From Aedes albopictus (taxonomy: Eukaryota > Arthropoda > Insecta > Diptera > Culicidae): a DNA stretch of 64,000 nt. Position 1 is the stretch's first letter. Every line of letters begins with the position of its first letter. Under the pieces are notes generated by a model. That model made no database searches. It had not been told where the DNA came from and saw nothing but the letters and a program-made list of their open reading frames with translations. The position numbers and the translations under genes are program-made. The stretch covers positions 75,347,734-75,411,733 of the forward strand of contig NC_085136.1 of assembly GCF_035046485.1 (NCBI RefSeq). Reading direction: 5' to 3'. Positions 11,500-23,515 of this stretch are shown in pieces.

Positions 11500-12660
11500 C
11501 AGGACTCGATTATCCTGAGTCGAGTTCTGATACTTCGCAACCATATATCTGGGGAATGGAATGCTCTTTCAAGCTTACACCGTATCCAATAAGTTCTCAT
11601 ACAAAATCAAATTCAATTCATTCCACATCTGTAATTAGGATTGTCAAAGTAAATTTATTTATTGAAAGGCCAACTAACACACACCAAACACAGCATATGT
11701 TTTGGGACTAACTGTCCTTTATCCTTCTCTGCTGATCGCTTATGTGTCCTAAGTCCATTTCAGCTGGCACGCACGACATTTCATTGGTATATCGTCGTAA
11801 TTTAACGAGTAATAGTTTTAAGTTGAAACAAATTAGGTTCCTGTCCTCACCATTGCTAGTAGCAACTATGACCAGAAGAGAAAAAATATAAGATCCTGTA
11901 TTGGTAATGTACGAAGCCGTTTTATTTTGTATAGAATAAAACGTAAATTAAACAAAAATGTCCATTTACCTGTTTTAATGAGATTTGTTGTGTTAAAGAA
12001 GCATGCGTGCATCTTATCTGGTTGATTCACATCGTTCTCACTTGTTAAACATGCTTGTATTCCTATTGTAGTAAATTTTGACCAAAATTTAAGTTTTATG
12101 ATGTTTATCTTTGATATAACGGTTATTTTCATGAAAATCAGCCCAAGTTGAGCTTAGTTGCAAATTTCTTACCATATCATCACTAAAACTGTATTGTTTA
12201 AGCCTAAGTATATCCATTTGGTACATAACTTGAGATACAAACTCAAAATTTATCACTATGGACTCTATTTCGCTACCGTAGAATGAAAAACTTTTCGAAC
12301 ATTTGTCATGCGTGTCGGAGAAAACAGATTTCAGAAAACGGAAGTGTACTGCTAGGCTTATAAAAACAAATAGAAAATAAAGTTATTCTAAACCGCATGC
12401 TTAATTTAATCAGTATTAAGTGGCCTTTCTATACAAGTATTCACTTTGAAAATATGAATCACATTTGTGAAATAAAATGATATTTTCTAAATTTGTTTTT
12501 GTATGAGAACTTATTGGACACGGTGTAAATTTTGACATTTTGTCAAGCCAACCTTGACTAGTGATCAGTCAAAATTTCAGCTTCTTACAGCATTCCGCGT
12601 TTGCCAGATATAATTTTGGAAACCCCCAGAACCCGACTCCGGATAATCGAGTCCGACCTG
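11500..12660. mobile_element. TA-flanked TIR element, pogo/Tigger-like ends
   Basis: Left end CAGGACTCGATTATCCTGAG and right end (reverse complement) CAGGTCGGACTCGATTATCC with matching continuation, flanked by TA at 11498-11499 and 12661-12662. A second internal inverted block, ACACCG.GTCCAATAAGTTC, is at about 11577-11600 and 12510-12535. CAG-starting ends with TA duplications are usual for the pogo/Tigger branch of Tc1-mariner. No transposase frame is present in 1161 bp, so it is non-autonomous. Confidence 0.7.
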
Positions 12661-12779
12661 TATATTGCTGGAGGAAAAAAGTATCAGCTGAAAAACAGAA
12701 AAAGAAAGACTAACAGAAGCTTCAACGAATCGTTCTATTTTGTTTTTTTTTTAGGAAAATTTTAAGGTTAGTTACAGAA

Positions 12780-13680
12780 TTCTTATTTTAGGAAAAATTC
12801 AAATGTCACTCCTGAAAAAAAACTGGTAAATTTCCTGCTTTGTTTTCTGCAATTTTAAAACATCATTACTTTTGAACCAGTCTGTCGTTTTTTTGTTTGA
12901 AAGCTTTTTCTAGTTGTCAGAAAAAAAATACGTTGAAGGGGTGTGTTTTTGTGCAAAAATAAACATGCACATGTATTAGTTTTCTCTCGTTTCCGTGGTC
13001 TCGGGATCAAAGGAGTGCTCTGGTTTTATATTTTTATCAGAAAATTCAGGAAATATGGCGTGACACATCAAAAAATCAGAGATTTTTTAAAAATTTGATT
13101 ATATTTTGAAACCTCATAAAACTATGGATTCCAAAGACATCAGAAATCACTTAAAAAAGCAATATAAGGCATGGTTGTTTGATAATTTACAATATCAGGC
13201 AATTTTAGAGCAGCCAGTATTAAAATGTATGACTCTCTTTATTCAAAAAATCATACCGCAAAAACCAAAAAAACATACATCGCTGATTTTGTATATGTTG
13301 CGCCAAATTTCCTGAATTTTCTGATAAAAATATAAAAACATAGTGCCCCTTGGTCCCAAGACCATAAAAACAAGAAAAAAAATAAAATAATTGCATATGT
13401 TTTACATCTAAACACAATTCAACCCCTTAACGAATTTTTCCTTAAAACTACAAGTCAATAGCTTTCAAACAAAAAAATAAGTCGTGGAGCGGACCTGGTG
13501 TGAATTAAAGTGTGGGGCCCGAGATGAACTAGCCTAGGGTTAAAAAACTCGTTAATACAGACAAAAAAAAATAAGTGCAGAGTTGGTCAACTGGTTCAAA
13601 AGTTATTATTTTTTATGAAGTTTTCAGTTCTTAAAAACCTTGATTTTTAGGACCATCCTGAAAATGGGTCGCCCTAGTGA
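12780..13680. mobile_element. Inverted-repeat element with long arms
   Basis: Left-arm words TTACTTTTGAACCAGT, GTTTGAAAGCTTTTT, TTTTTATCAGAAAATTCAGG and the ATGGTCT.GGGA.CAA region return as reverse complements between about 13290 and 13640. Arms are at least 200 bp with moderate divergence. The exact ends are unclear. ORFs at 13106-13315 and 13220-13417 lie in the arm and central region and are not credible genes. Confidence 0.6.
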
Positions 13681-13849
13681 CAAAATAAAAAATACGGGTC
13701 TAATTATTTTCGATGAACTACTGTTTTCATAATCTTAAAAAAAAAAAGCAAAGAAGAGAAAAGAAACGGGCGAAAATACACAATTTTCACTATATCAAAG
13801 ATTCATTAGGATTTATTTTAGTTTCAGAAATTAATTTAAACATTTCAAT

Positions 13850-15660
13850 AGTTATTTCTTTGAAATTGGTTCTGAAATTCCTGCATGATTTTCTTCTGAA
13901 TTCCTTTTTGATAATTCCGGAAATTCTTTGAGAGATTCCTCTAGAAATTTATCGAAAGATCGATGGATATCTTCAATAATCCCTCCATGGGTAGCAGTAG
14001 CAAAATCTCCAGGTATTTTTTTAAGAAACTTTTCCAACGGTTCCTACAGAAACGTGCCTGGGAATTTTTAAGAAATTTCGCCAGAAATGCCCCCCAAGAT
14101 TTATCTAAGAATTCTAAGGAAGATCTAAGGATTCTAAGAATCTAAGGAAGGAACTCTTCCAGGGTATCGTTTAGAAAATTCAAAGGTTCCTTTAAAAATT
14201 TTCTTCAAAGTTTTCCAGAGATTATTCTAAAAATTATTATAATAATTAATAAAACCTTCTATGGATTCCTCCTGAAACTGCTAAATGGATTTTTCTCAAA
14301 AATTTCTCCAGGAATTCCTTTTAAAAAGTTTTACAAGGATTCCTCAGGAAATGCCTTTCAGATATCTTTCAGAATTTCCTCCAAAAGACCCTCCTGAAAT
14401 TTATCCCAGAACTAAAAAAGACAGATCCCTAGATTCTTTTAGAAATCCGTACGTGAGTTTGTTTAGGAACTCATCCACGGATGTCTACAGAAAATCTTAA
14501 GTTTTAAATTTCTTCAAATTGTTTCAAGAATTCATTCAGTGAATTAAAAATTTCTTTATTAGATACCTCAATAAATTTGTTCAAGAACTCCTCAAAGACA
14601 TCTTCTATGGTTTTTGTTTCCAAAATTACACTATGGATTCCTTCAGAAATTACTCAACGGATTCGGTCTGAACGTCCTCCAAGGTTCCTATTTTGTTGTC
14701 TTTATTAAAGAGATTTTCAGCCCTAGGCTGGTTCACCTCCGAAGGTTTCCTTCAGAAACTGCTTCAGTGAAACCGCAGAAATACTTCCAGGGATTTATCA
14801 AAAACTTCTCCTGCGCTTTCTTCAAATCTTCGTAAACGAAACTCCAAGAACTCTTTCGGGAAGATTTCCATGGATTCCTTACAAAATTCCACCAGGGATT
14901 ACTTCGAAATTTTTTCTTGGAATTCATTAAAAAAAATCTTCGGAAATTTCACCACGATTCCTTAATTAATTCTTTCAAAGAAAATCTTTCGGAGACTTCT
15001 TCAAACATTCGTATAGGTATTTCTTAAAAAGCCCAGTCCAACAGTGATTTGTTCTTCGATTTGTTCAAAAATTATTTTACAGATTCTTATGAGAACTGGT
15101 GCAGGGATGTGCCCAGAAATATCTTCAGGGAATTACCCATAAAATACTGCAGGAGTTCCTCCAGAGATTTTTGCATAAATACTTTCAGTGATTCAGGCAG
15201 GAATCTCCTGCAGGATTTCCTCCAGATATTCCTTAATGTATTTTTTTAAGAAATTTCTCCGACATTTCTCCAAAGTTTATCTCTATGAATTCCTCCACGA
15301 AATCTTCAAGCAATTTATTCAGAAATATTTCCTTTGACTTTAAACAGCAATTCTTTGAGGAACATCTCAAGAGTGTTTATGAAGGATCTTTACTGAAGCC
15401 AAATCTAGGCGTTTCTCCTGGAATGTCCGAAGGAACATTTTTTTTAAATTACGTACGCACATTCCAAGGAATACTTCCAGGAAATTCTTTTTATTAAATG
15501 ATAAAGATTTTTTCTTAAAAATTTTCAATGCACTTTACTAGAAATTTCACCAACGATTTCTCAAGAAGTTTCCCCACGAAGTTCTACAAGAAATTCCTCC
15601 TAGGATTCATTCAAGAATTTTCCTGGGATTTCTTCAGATATTTCTCCAGAGAGAATTTTC
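13850..15660. repeat. Degenerate 24-bp minisatellite array, forward polarity
   Basis: Endless variants of TTCCTCCAGGAATTTCTTCAG at a period near 24 bp (for example near 14300-14400 and 15130-15230). Because 24 is a multiple of three, stops are sparse in some frames and ORFs appear that encode repeating Phe/Lys/Ser/Leu octads; these are not genes. The same unit forms arrays at 22.1, 28.9, 40.0, 53.9 and 61.8 kb. Confidence 0.85.
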
Positions 15661-16020
15661 AAAGCACGTGAAAAAAGATAAACATTACATGAAATTGTTC
15701 AAAACATTAGCAGTGTAAATAAATTGAAATGTAGTTTTACCTTGAAGAAACAAGAAATATTTTCGTACACTAATCGAACCGTTTCCGCCTAGGTTACAGG
15801 TTAGTGTATAAGATTGAAAATTAAATAAACTAACATCTCAATCTCACGCACATGTCAGTTTGTCTGCTGTCTGGCTCTTCAATCAAACGACGACGGTTCG
15901 AACGGCGATTCCAATAACGACGGTTCTAAATCGTCGTATTCAGTTAACAAAGCCACGTACAATATGAACACAGCTGTAACACTCGAAAGAATCTCTCAAG
16001 AAAAGCAATGGAAACCCTTA
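15661..16020. other. Unclassified insert between arrays, possibly LTR-like
   Basis: Sequence unlike the flanking minisatellite, with AATAAA-type words and repeated CGACGGTTC words near 15890-15930. It could be part of an LTR but no paired terminal repeat or 5-bp duplication was found. Confidence 0.3.
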
Positions 16021-16450
16021 GTGGAATTCATCGAAAAAAAACAGAAAAAAAAAACTAATGATCTCTATCAAAAAATTTCTCCAAGAACTGTATCGTTTGT
16101 AGAAATCTTTGGAGAAATTTCATAGAACTGCTTTAGAAATTTCCCGAAAAAATCTCTTGAAGGAAGTTCTGATCATGTTTCGGGAGGAATGCCCTCAAAT
16201 ATATTTCAAAAAACATTTACACGAATGGTTATAGCAATCCTTGCAGTAATTCACTGAAGGAATCCCAGAGGCCAGAAGGATTTCATTTGAGAAACCCGTG
16301 GACTAGTTTTAGTTTATTTTGAGAAACCTCTTCGGAAACTCCCAAAGAATACCCAATGAATATTTGTGGTAAAAAATCCTTAAAGCATTTCTAAAATTTT
16401 GGATAAACCCTAAAATAATTCTCAGGGTAATCTTTAGAGGAATTCCTACT
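16021..16450. repeat. 24-bp minisatellite, reverse polarity
   Basis: Words such as GAAGGAATCCCAGAGG and GGGAGGAATGCC are the complement of the unit at 13850-15660. Polarity therefore flips across the 15.7-16.0 kb insert. Strongly degenerate. Confidence 0.55.
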
Positions 16451-16599
16451 AAACTCAACGACAATGAGCAATATCAAGTGACAAAAAAGTGAAAAACTAT
16501 TTCATGGTTTGCATGGAGGTGTTTTCCAAGAATAATTATTAATTAGGCGCAATATTTAAGTCACTTCCCCGGGAGCGTGCCAGTAGGGACACCTAAATT

Positions 16600-18810
16600 T
16601 AGAAACCTTCAGTAATCAGCTTTGATTTTAGCATGACAGTACTCTGGTAAGCAAGCAAATTTCATGTGTCATGTATCCCAGGATAGTAATTACGTAAAAA
16701 CATGGAGTCTAGGGCAAAATGCTAGGATTCAGGACTCCACATATAGGTGGCGCTAGTGAGTAAGTAAATTATATATCTCATGATTCTTATCACTTAGAAA
16801 GATGTAGTCTTCTACACAGTTGTTGGGTTCAGGGCTCACTAGTACCGCCTAGCGTGGAATTTCGAATCAAGCTTCAACTTTGTCGAAAACACCGTCTCTG
16901 TAAGTTATTATAATTCTGGGATATATGAAATATGAAATTTGCATGATCACTAGTGCCATCTTTGTGTGGAGCTTCGAAACAAACAGTCAATTATTTGTAA
17001 GTTTTGAAGCTTTGTCTAAGACGCCAGTTTTTTAAATGAACAAGTTCATGAGATACATGTGGTATATGTTTTGCATGCTCACTAACGCTACCCAGTGGCA
17101 AAATTTCCAATCAAACGAATTTCTAAGTAATAGGGATCCTGAGATATAAAAGATACAGTTAAGATTCTTTATACTCTGTGCCACCCACTTTACGGCTACC
17201 GTAATTTCTCTGTGTCTTTCAACAAATTTAGTTCATTTCTGGAAGGTAATTAGCTTACGATATGCAACAGCTACACCACCCGCCGTGTATAACGAATCCT
17301 GACTGTATATTACTTGTATGCTCGCTAGTACCACCTTATGGTGGAGAATCAAATAGTCCATCATCTGTAAATGCATGACCTTCCATACAAGTTTACCGAA
17401 GAAACCGTCTCTCTAAGTAGCCAGAATCTTGAGACATATAGGATACACAATTTGCATGCTCCTCAGTGCCACATATGTATGAAGTTTTGAATCAAACGGT
17501 GCATTTTCTGTGAGTTCTTGACCTACCCAATAATTCTGTCCAAGTCGCCATCTTTCTAAATGATCAGTCCATTGATCTGCCAAACAACTTTGCCAAAAAC
17601 ACAATATTTTTCAGTAAGCAATATTCCTATATACTTTTGCACGGCCTTCAGATTTAATACGGGTTTTAAGCAAAAGTTCAAAGTATTCACACACTAGAAA
17701 GGACCACCTAGAGAGAATTTCTTGAACTATTACGTTTTTCTTTGGATTGTCCTTGACATACTGAGCAGCATTTCCCAAGTTGCCATGCTTCTAAAAAAAA
17801 CAAGACCTTCAGATAAACATGAATATTAAAAAAACTCCGAATCAAATAAGAAGATAAAGGGAAATAATTGAAATAAAAAACACAGCACGGACAAACAGAC
17901 GTAACACTCTTCAAAACGGCTTGCTACATGCATTTAACGATCAATTCAAATTGCATTTGAATTTCGCGATCCTTCCACCAGAGGCGCTAGTGTTCGATCG
18001 CTTTGATGTTTGCCAGTGTACACGTTGCTGAATGATTCAAACGAAAATTACTGGTATTTTGTGTAGTAGTGTGCATGTTAGACATACGTCAAATCGAAAT
18101 CCATCATGGCCGACAGTGTCTCGCGTGGTTCTACCAACAGATGCCAGTGTTCTCATGAAAAAGACACCGGGCAAAAGTTTTTGATTAGTTTCCTCTAAGA
18201 GTTGCATCTGTTTGTCTATGATCAAAATATGCCATGAATTATTTTCTGCTTAAATAATGCATCTTAGTTTAGTTTGAGTTTTTTTAAAGGTTACGCTACA
18301 CCAAACCTTTTAGCCATTACTCCAAAATTACCTGAGATTCAAATGGACCCCAGTATTCAACAAAGGGTTAAGTAATCAGAATCAACGATAGGATATAAAA
18401 TTTGTATGCTAACAAGTCTCACCTAGTAGCAGAAGTCCGACTCAAATGATTCAATAGCTGTACATTCCATTAAAAAATCGTCTCCTAAAATAACAAGGAT
18501 CCTGAGATATATGAGATATAATAATTGCATACTTTGTAGTGCCATCTATGTGTGGAGTTCGGAACTAAATATAATATCCTCAATGAGCCCTTGATCTACC
18601 GAACAACTTTGCCGAAGACACCGTCTCTGCAAAAACTAGGATTTTGGAATTATATGTATGAGATTTATTTATTTATTTTATAAGATTTACATGCTCACTA
18701 GCGCCACCTATTTGTGAAGTTTCGAATCTGACGATCAATGATTTGTATGTGCTTGACCCAACAAACAATTACAAATATAAAATTTGTAAGCACACTCGCG
18801 CCACCTAGTG
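16600..18810. repeat. Array of a roughly 130-bp 'CTCACTAGCGCCACC' unit
   Basis: Copies of 'TTTGCATGCTCACTAGTGCCACC', broken here as TTTGCATGCTC then ACTAGTGCCACC, recur at about 16836, 16952, 17083, 17327, 17466, 18405, 18530, 18689 and 18790. Each is followed by 'AATCAAACG', 'CAACTTTGCCGAAGAC' and 'CCTGAGATATATGAGAT' words in constant order. Spacing is about 120-160 bp. The array is broken by a TIR element at 17886-18220 and other sequence. Related blocks are at 47.3-48.45 and 63.45-63.9 kb. No coding sequence. Confidence 0.75.
17886..18220. mobile_element. TIR element, CACAGAC family, diverged longer copy
   Basis: Left CACGGACAAACAGACGTAAC and right (reverse complement) CATAGACAAACAGATGCAAC. 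It carries the family's internal GAGGCGCTAGTGTTCG word. It is 335 bp, longer than the 254-265-bp copies elsewhere. Flanking 7-mers do not match, so the duplication has decayed or the ends are slightly off. Confidence 0.6.
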
Positions 18811-18825
18811 GTGGTCCTCCTCATC

Positions 18826-19046
18826 CTTGTTCTTGGCGTAACGTCCCAACTGAGACAAAGCCTGATTCTCAGCTTCCACAGTTATTAACTGAGAGCTACT
18901 CCTGCCAATGACTATTTTGCATGTGTAATACAATGTGTATACATTGTGTGACAGGCACGAAGATAAGCTATGTCGAAGGAAATCAAGGAAATTTCCTTTT
19001 TCGAAAGGGTCATGCTGAATACCCACGCCTTTGTAGCTATGGCTAT
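18826..19046 (-). mobile_element. tRNA-derived SINE (Feilai-like), internally deleted
   Basis: Runs TTCTTGGCGTAACGTCC, CACAGTTATTAACTGAGAGC, GACAGGCACGAAGATA, AAATCAAGGAAATTTCC, then CATGCTGAATACCCACGCC in the same order as the better copy at 51992-52252. The segment with the pol III B box (GGAATCGAACCC in the other copy) is missing, so this copy lacks the internal promoter. Orientation is minus, since the tRNA-like head is on the right. Confidence 0.75.
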
Positions 19047-19049
19047 AGA

Positions 19050-20716
19050 TGTCCAATCTTCCATAGCATAATGAAATCAATTGTGCAAAGTTTCAGGATA
19101 ACCTTGGTATGTTGGTATTGAAAATGGTTAAGTAGTCCAAAGGCTCACTCGTTGATTCTCCGTAAAAGTTGGTTATTCTGGGCAACCAATGAGTAGCCAC
19201 TTGGAAATATACGGCTCACAAACAGTCGACATTGTGAATTAATTTTTGTTTTTCCAATTCATAATACTACTAAACTTCACATATCAAGCCAATCGTAAGA
19301 CCCACTTAACCGCAGCGTAGCATCGTTCCTCCAGCAAACAACACGCTTTCCGCCAGGAATTTAGGTCAAGGCTTTGCCCAGCAATCGCCGCTGAGTGTGC
19401 AGTCCGCGGAAATAGGGAAAACTAGAGCATCCGTTGCGTCCGCGTCCGTCCTCTGGTTCATCGGCGTTGCATTTCATCTTCGATTGCAGTTCGTTTGAAA
19501 CCAGTTTCTTCTGCCACAACGCTCGTGAGCGTAAAACTAATGATGCGTAGCGTACCTTCTGGACTGGACAAGTTCTGTGTGTGACTGAATGAGGTCCCCG
19601 TCGTCGTCGCCGCATCGGAGAAGCGTAACGCGTAGGGAACCTGTTCCTGAAATCTTAGAGAGTTTGCCAGCAGGACCGAGCACCTCCGAGATAAGATCCG
19701 TCGACCGACGATAATCTCATTTACCACGGATGACAGTGCGCAGTGGGGGGAACAGAGAAGATCCCCAATGGAACCTGTTGTTGGTTGCGCTGCTGTGCGC
19801 ATAACAGTAGCATCATCGCAACGTGCACTGGTTTCTATATAGCGCGGCGAGTCAGTCAGAAGAAGTGGATGTGTGCCAATTTCGAGGTGCTTGCTTTTCC
19901 TCTCTTTTCCGAATCCAGGCTTACCGTCTGGAAATGCTGGCTGAAGCGCAGCAAAAAAGGTGCTACTTTCTACGAGGTGTGCGCCGCCACCGCGTGCCGC
20001 CGCCGCCGCCGCCAGAGCAGGTTGCGCTGCCTGCATCTAGGTACGGGAGAAACTGGAAGCGTATCGGCAATCGACGGCAAATGAGCTTCCATACGTAAAA
20101 TTCCACCGACTCAACTCGCCGTCAAACAGTGTGAGCAACTGAGTGGATTAGGTGAGGGGGGGCGTGCTTGGCGGGGGAGGATAAAAGAGAGTGGATACAT
20201 AAACACATCGCAGGATTTCGATTTTCCAATTGCTGGATGCATCCATGCTGATGCATGGACGGGCAATCGAACAAAATTTGCCGGACGGGATAAGTGAGTA
20301 AGTGAGTGAGTGAGTGGTGGGTGAGAGTAGATAGGTATAAGTGCAAGTGGTTTATTGTGCTTTTCGATGGGAAGCGAAAAACTGGGAGAAGATCCAGTTA
20401 GTTTAAAAGATATCTGGGATAGGAAAATGCGAAGCGGAGTTTATGATCTGTGGTGATGGGTGATGTTTATCGGGCATCCGAAGTCGTAAAAAGATAAAAA
20501 TATGAGCAGGGAGATATAATGAACATGGAAAGATGTTTGGAAAGAGATAAGGTGATTTGTTATCTTTCTAATAGTTTGAAGGAACGTTGCAACTAAAAAA
20601 ATCAATTAGTAAAATAGATAAAAATTAAAAGTTACTCAGCCAAAACTGCTTCAAATACTAAATAATCAATAACCATTTGCAGTTAGATTACTTCGAGAAA
20701 ATTACTTGAAGGTAAT
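19050..20716. other. Unique island, possible promoter or 5' exon
   Basis: GC-balanced, repeat-free sequence at about 19330-20330. TATATA at 19836-19841 lies 18 bp before an initiator-like TCAGTC (A at 19854), which is closer than usual. A weak forward donor ATCTAG|GTACGG is at 20040. A GTGAGT run is at about 20290-20315. The 192-aa minus ORF at 19458-20036 has an Ala run from a GCC/CGC repeat and no domain, so I do not call it. Beyond 20330 nothing is seen. Confidence 0.3.
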
Positions 20717-20717
20717 A

Positions 20718-20886
20718 TCCCAAGCAACACACATGTTATATATTAGTTACGACAGCGCAAGTTTTGGTTGTATAAAAGTTTATTTGACGTTATTCCAACA
20801 CAATGTTAGAATTACGTAAAATTAACTTCTATACAACCAAAACTTGCGCTGTCGTAACTCTTATATAACATGTGTGTTACTTGGGA
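20718..20886. mobile_element. 169-bp MITE with about 64-bp arms, TA-flanked
   Basis: Arms starting TCCCAAGCAACACACATG are mirrored by CATGTGTGTTACTTGGGA with few differences. Both include the block for ACGACAGCGCAAGTTTTGG. TA flanks the ends at 20716-20717 and 20887-20888. The spacer of about 40 bp is non-coding. The ends and TA duplication fit a Tc1-mariner-related MITE. Confidence 0.8.
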
Positions 20887-20892
20887 TACCCA

Positions 20893-21814
20893 TTAAGGTG
20901 GTCCACACTTATATGAGAAACAATAATTTCGAAAAATACCAAGTCTTACCTCCTAAATCAGTCAAGTACAAGACACTGAAGACGACCTTATAGTTGAGGT
21001 CGAAATACGTATCTGTCAAAGGATGCAAATTCTTAGTGGAATTCAAAGGAACAGTACTTAACGCGATTTTCTTTTTATTTACAGATATTCCCCTAACAAG
21101 CCCAGGTTAATCATCATCTCCTAAATCAGTTGTTTTGGACTCACAGAAGCTACGTTCAAAATTTGAGCAAAATCGGTCATGCCTGAGGGGGCGCTCAATA
21201 GGCTAGAAGTTTGTATGGGAAAACGTGGCCAAATGTATGCAGAAATCTTAAGTTTTCGATTGTTGTCGCTAGGTGGCACTGTAAGCGTTGAACAAATAAA
21301 TCCTTCGGTGTTATTGTAGGTGACTTGAATATATGCCAAACAACTTTGTCGAAGACCGCAAAGTGATCTGACGCCTGGTAATAAAGTTATACCCTAGGCA
21401 AAGTGATGATAAACTTTATTGTTGTTTTTCCAGTACATGTAAATTAATACTATCAATAATCGAATCTCAATACTCAGCTTCACTTTGCCTAGCGTATAAC
21501 TTTTCTTACAGTCGTTGGATCACTTTGCGGTCTTCGAGAAAGTCATCTACAAGAATACCAAAGGGTTTAATCATTCAACACTTACAGCGCCAAATAGCTG
21601 CAAAAATCGAAAACTTAAGATTTCTGAATAAATTTTCCACGTTTACCCACATATACTTCAAGCTTGTTGAGCGCCCCCTTGGGCTTGACCGATTTTGCTC
21701 AAATTTTGACCGTAGCATCTGGTAGCCCAAAACAACTGATTTAGGAGGTAAGACTTGATAATTTTCGAAATTTTTGTTTTTTTTTATACAAGTGTGCGTC
21801 ACACTAATACCTAT
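20893..21814. mobile_element. Foldback element, about 370-bp arms
   Basis: The left arm (CACACTTATATGAGAAAC, TACCAAGTCTTACCTCCTAAATC, ATTTGAGCAAAATCGG, GAGGGGGCGCTC, CTTAAGTTTTCGAT) is mirrored in order on the right, ending near 21800 with ACAAGTGTG. A short central part around AGGCAAAGTGA...TCACTTTGCCT separates them. A separate retroposon (20963-21117) split the left arm. A single-arm relative is at 42503-42810. No transposase. Confidence 0.75.
20963..21117 (+). mobile_element. Short retroposon with ATC tail and 13-bp TSD
   Basis: Flanked by exact CTCCTAAATCAGT at 20950-20962 and 21118-21130. It begins CAAGTACAAGACACTGAAG and ends in AATCATCAT. A variable-length duplication and a simple tail point to target-primed reverse transcription rather than cut-and-paste. 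Related pieces: two inverted copies at 45533-45795 and a minus-strand tail piece at about 22062-22135. Confidence 0.75.
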
Positions 21815-22140
21815 TACTCAATGAGAAAGTAACTAAACAGTGATGTAAAGATTGATAAACTAGATAAATCATTGAAAATTACATGAAAAAGAAAATAAAA
21901 AGACGATAGACACAAGCGTTCATAAATCGCAACATGCTATGAAAGGAATTTGATGATGACAGTGATTTGACGATAAAAATTCAGAAAATAAGGCTCCAAG
22001 TGAGCAAATCTTGAAAAATAAAAACATTTTTTCATAAAAATTCTCAAAAAAAAAAAATCGTGATGATGATGATGAACCTGAGCTTGTTAGGGAAATATCT
22101 GCAAGTAAAAAAAATCGTGTTAAGTACTGTTCCTTTGTTA
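21815..22140. other. AT-rich DNA with a minus-strand piece of the ATC-tailed retroposon
   Basis: GATGATGATGATGAACCTGAGC then GTTAGGGAAATATCTGCAAG and GTTAAGTACTGTTCC (about 22062-22135) match the reverse complement of the retroposon tail at 21040-21117. The rest is unremarkable. Confidence 0.6.
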
Positions 22141-23515
22141 CCTCCAAGGATATCGCCGGAAATACCTTTAGGGATTCTTTCAAGATTTCTCAAAATTTTA
22201 AGAAGATTTTCGCAGAATTGCCAACGATTCAAAAAAGGTTCGTTCAAAAATGCTTCCTGAGGAATCTGAACGATTATTATGAAATTCCCGCAAGGCTTGC
22301 CGCGGAAGCTCGTGCATGTGTTTCTTCAAACATTTATGTTAGAATTTCTCATCAAAATCCATCTGGAAATTTCTAAAGAATTCTAGAAATTTCTCCTAAA
22401 TTTCTCAAGAAGTTTCTTCAAAAATTTCATCAGAAGATGCGATTCCATGGAAAAAAAGAGATTCAGAGATTATTCCAGAGATTTATTCAAAAGTTCCTCT
22501 TGGGGTTTCCTTTATAAATTCAGATTCTTCCGAAAAAAATATTCAGGAATTATTGTAAAAATTTCTGCACAGCTTCATTAGGTCTTATTTCATACGTTCA
22601 GAGATTCCCTCAGGCTATTGTTTAGAATTTTCACTAGACCATTCTCAAAAGATTCTGACAGTTCTTCCAGGGGTTTCTCCGAAAGATCCTCTAGATATTC
22701 CTCCAGGGATTTCTTAAAGCTTGTTCAGACCTTACTTCAGGTGGGTTTCATAAAATTTTTCCATGGTGATTTAGAAATTTCTCCAAAGATTTCCTCAGCA
22801 ATTGCTGCAGAAATTAGTCCAGAATCCATCCTTGGGATTTTTCAAAGAATTTTTCAAGAAATCCTTCTATGAATGCATGCAGAGGGTTTTCCTGATCTTC
22901 TAGGTATTTTTCCAAAGATTCTTACATATTTTTTTTTATCACAAATTCATTCAGAAGATCTCTAAATATTTTTCCTGTTCGTTTTTTATTTATGCAGGAT
23001 TTTCTTCAGAAATGTTTCTGTAATTATCCCTGAAAAATTGTATCAGAAATTATTTTATGAATTCCTCCACAGATATCTCCAGGAGTTCTTCCAAGGACTC
23101 CTTTACAAATTCCTGCATGGATCCCTCAGAAATTTATTGATTTATTTATACAAAAGTTCCATCACTACCTTTGTTTGTGAATTCTGTAGGAATTTTGGCA
23201 GATATTTAAAAAAAAATTCTCTCAGAAATTTCTCTATGCATATCTGCAGAACTTCTCCAGGAATATTTTAAGTAACTTTTCCTTGAATTAACGTTTACAG
23301 TTTCTCAAGATGTTTCCAATGATTTCTTATGTAGGAGTTTCTTCAGATACTTTTCCTGAATTTTTGTCCAAGAATCGCTCCAGAAAATTTCCTCTAAGAA
23401 TCTCCAAAAGTGTAACAAGGAGGTTTTAAGAATGGATTCCTTCAGATGATCATCCAGGAATATCTTTTTAATTTGATTTAGAGATTCTTTCAAGAATTCT
23501 TTCAGGCTTTTTTGT
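22140..23515. repeat. 24-bp minisatellite, forward polarity
   Basis: TTCCTCCAGGGATTTC and similar words at about 24-bp spacing, e.g. 22660-22900 and 23040-23130. Degenerate, with periodic pseudo-ORFs such as 22618-22872 and 23038-23271. Confidence 0.8.

Noticed and set aside
15661..16020. LTR-like segment
   Set aside because: No terminal repeat pair or target duplication found; left unclassified.
19836..19858. TATA box plus initiator defining a promoter
   Set aside because: TATA-to-initiator distance is 18 bp, shorter than the usual 25-30 bp; kept only as a weak note in the island description.
19458..20036. 192-aa minus-strand ORF
   Set aside because: The Ala run comes from a simple GCC-type repeat, there is no recognisable domain, and the opposite strand is also open.
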